Source: Deltaproteobacteria bacterium
GTDB taxonomy: Bacteria > Desulfobacterota > Syntrophobacteria > BM002
Direction: 5' to 3'
Assembly (NCBI GenBank): GCA_017861095.1
Contig: JAGFXI010000004.1
Location: 1 to 31,298, forward strand
Length of the DNA stretch: 31,298 nucleotides
Below the pieces are notes generated by a model, which was given only the letters and a program-made list of their open reading frames with translations, ran no database searches and had not been told where the DNA came from. A program made the position numbers and the translations under genes. Shown here piece by piece: positions 30,691-31,298 of the stretch (position 1 is the stretch's first letter; every line of letters starts with the position of its first letter).

Positions 30691-30717
30691 CAGCCCGCAT
30701 TATGCGCGAGACGCCGT
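30691..30717. repeat. left end of repeat family A
   Basis: CCCGCATTATGCGCGAGACGCCGT (30694-30717) matches 12951-12974 at 22 of 24 positions. The sequence beyond 30717 is unlike the 184-bp element, and no matching right end appears before the window ends. It lies just upstream of the truncated TRAP permease gene. Confidence 0.65.
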
Positions 30718-30849
30718 TGCTTTTCCCCTTCAAGAATTCTATAGTGCATCTGCTTCTCGAACTACCCTTTGTCTGGGACATCCCCTCGCTCGGGGGAGAG
30801 AACGCCCATCCAAGCAGGCCGGTTTGGTTCGGAGCCAAGGATGCGGGAC

Positions 30850-31245
30850 ATGCGTGGGAAATCCGCCATCGTCATCGGCGTTCTCTACGTCGCCTTTGTC
30901 GCCTGGTCTCTCTATGGCGCCGTCTTCCCCGTGGAGACCCATACCTTCCGCATGGTGCACCTCGCCTTCATTTTCGCCCTTGGCTTTCTCGTCTATCCCC
31001 CCACAAAGAAGGCCGGCCGGTGGGCATGGTGGCTGGATCTTTCCTTGGCAGTCCTTGGGGTTGCCTCTGTTGCCTATGCTCTCGCGGACTTGGATCAGTT
31101 CATCCGCCGCTCCACCTTGCCGGACCCCATGGACGTCTTTTTCGGAGTTGTCGCGATCGTTCTCCTGCTCGAACTCTCCCGGCGAGCCGTGGACAATACC
31201 TTCACCATGTATAAACCTGATTACCTTCTGACCTCAAGGGTTTAG
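30850..31245 (+). pseudogene. truncated N terminus of a fused TRAP transporter permease
   Basis: Seen: four hydrophobic segments (SAIVIGVLYVAFVAWSLYGAVF, VHLAFIFALGFLVYP, WAWWLDLSLAVLGVASVAYAL, MDVFFGVVAIVLLLELSRRAV). This is the layout of the N-terminal region of DctQ-DctM fusion (4TM/12TM) TRAP permeases, including the MVHLAFIFALGFLVYPP and the D-x-x-x-G-x-x-x-x-LLLELSRRAV blocks. The full protein has 600 or more residues. Here the frame turns unrelated after RRAV and stops (DNTFTMYKPDYLLTSRV). ATG 30850 has AAGGA eight bases upstream; ATG 30841 is also possible. Probably a remnant cut at about 31195. Confidence 0.7.
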
Positions 31246-31298
31246 CTTGCACCATTTTCCCCTTGGGCAACGTTTTGGGCAACACTTGCAATCTGAGC
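31242..31298 (-). CDS. possible C-terminal end of a gene entering from the right
   Basis: On the minus strand the last 57 bases read as 18 codons ending in TAA (31244-31242), giving QIASVAQNVAQGENGAS. The frame runs off the window. The two VAQ-type units come from the direct repeat TTGGGCAAC (31263-31271 and 31275-31283). A gene just beyond a truncated permease could be a recombinase or other mobile-element gene, but 18 residues cannot show this. Confidence 0.3.
   Translation of the reverse strand, partial: AQIASVAQNVAQGENGAS

Noticed and set aside
1..31298. tRNA, rRNA or CRISPR arrays
   Set aside because: No cloverleaf, rRNA-like block or regularly spaced direct repeats were found by reading the intergenic stretches.

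Overview
The window (31.3 kb, GC-rich throughout) looks like chromosome from a Gram-negative bacterium. It carries outer-envelope and lipoprotein genes, a sigma-54 type promoter, RseP, a short-form Psd/PssA pair and an ilvBNC-psd-pssA-leuCDB order. That order is familiar from Desulfobacterota/Desulfuromonadia, Nitrospirota and Methylomirabilota (NC10)-like genomes. The phylum cannot be fixed from the sequence alone. No rRNA, tRNA or CRISPR array was found.

Left part (1-11.4 kb, all plus strand) is housekeeping. dxr (isoprenoid precursor) and rseP (site-2 protease) are followed by tsaB (tRNA t6A). A small DUF465 protein with its own sigma-70-like promoter then leads into ilvB-ilvN-ilvC (branched-chain amino acids), psd-pssA (phosphatidylethanolamine) and leuC-leuD-leuB (leucine). 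The block closes with a UUCG hairpin. leuA is not in the run. IlvC has an unusual cofactor loop suggesting NADH use.

Middle part (11.6-19.5 kb) is envelope-oriented. A MltD-like lytic transglycosylase sits behind a perfect sigma-54 promoter match, and its stop codon lies inside the terminal repeat of a 184-bp MITE-like element. A strongly structured leader with an attenuator-like terminator precedes a small secreted Gln-rich protein. Convergent to it is a minus-strand cluster: ECF sigma factor, membrane protein with a CBM48 glycogen-binding domain (probable anti-sigma factor), secreted helical protein, TPR/OmpA-like lipoprotein and a Gly-rich protein with an Arg-Asp repeat. A secreted DUF2202 ferritin-like protein and an IS630-like transposase stub follow.

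Right part (19.5-31.3 kb) holds uppP, a HAD hydrolase, an MBL hydrolase and a second MITE-like element. Next is a four-gene minus-strand operon with a good promoter: peptidase-S51/CysRS-tail fusion, FemAB/GNAT-like acyltransferase, MshA-like GT4 glycosyltransferase and PIG-L (MshB/BshB-like) deacetylase. This set resembles the logic of glycosyl-thiol (mycothiol/bacillithiol) synthesis or of an aminoacylated amino-sugar, and is the best candidate here for an undescribed pathway. Beyond it lie a bactofilin, a 519-residue protein with a degenerate PD-(D/E)XK module, a small Cys-containing protein, a SleB-type cell-wall hydrolase and a truncated TRAP permease. The window ends beside what may be another gene entering on the minus strand. 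Four copies or ends of one repeat family (core CCCGCATTATGCG) are scattered at 12.95, 25.52, 27.3 and 30.7 kb, so this half has been reshaped by mobile DNA.
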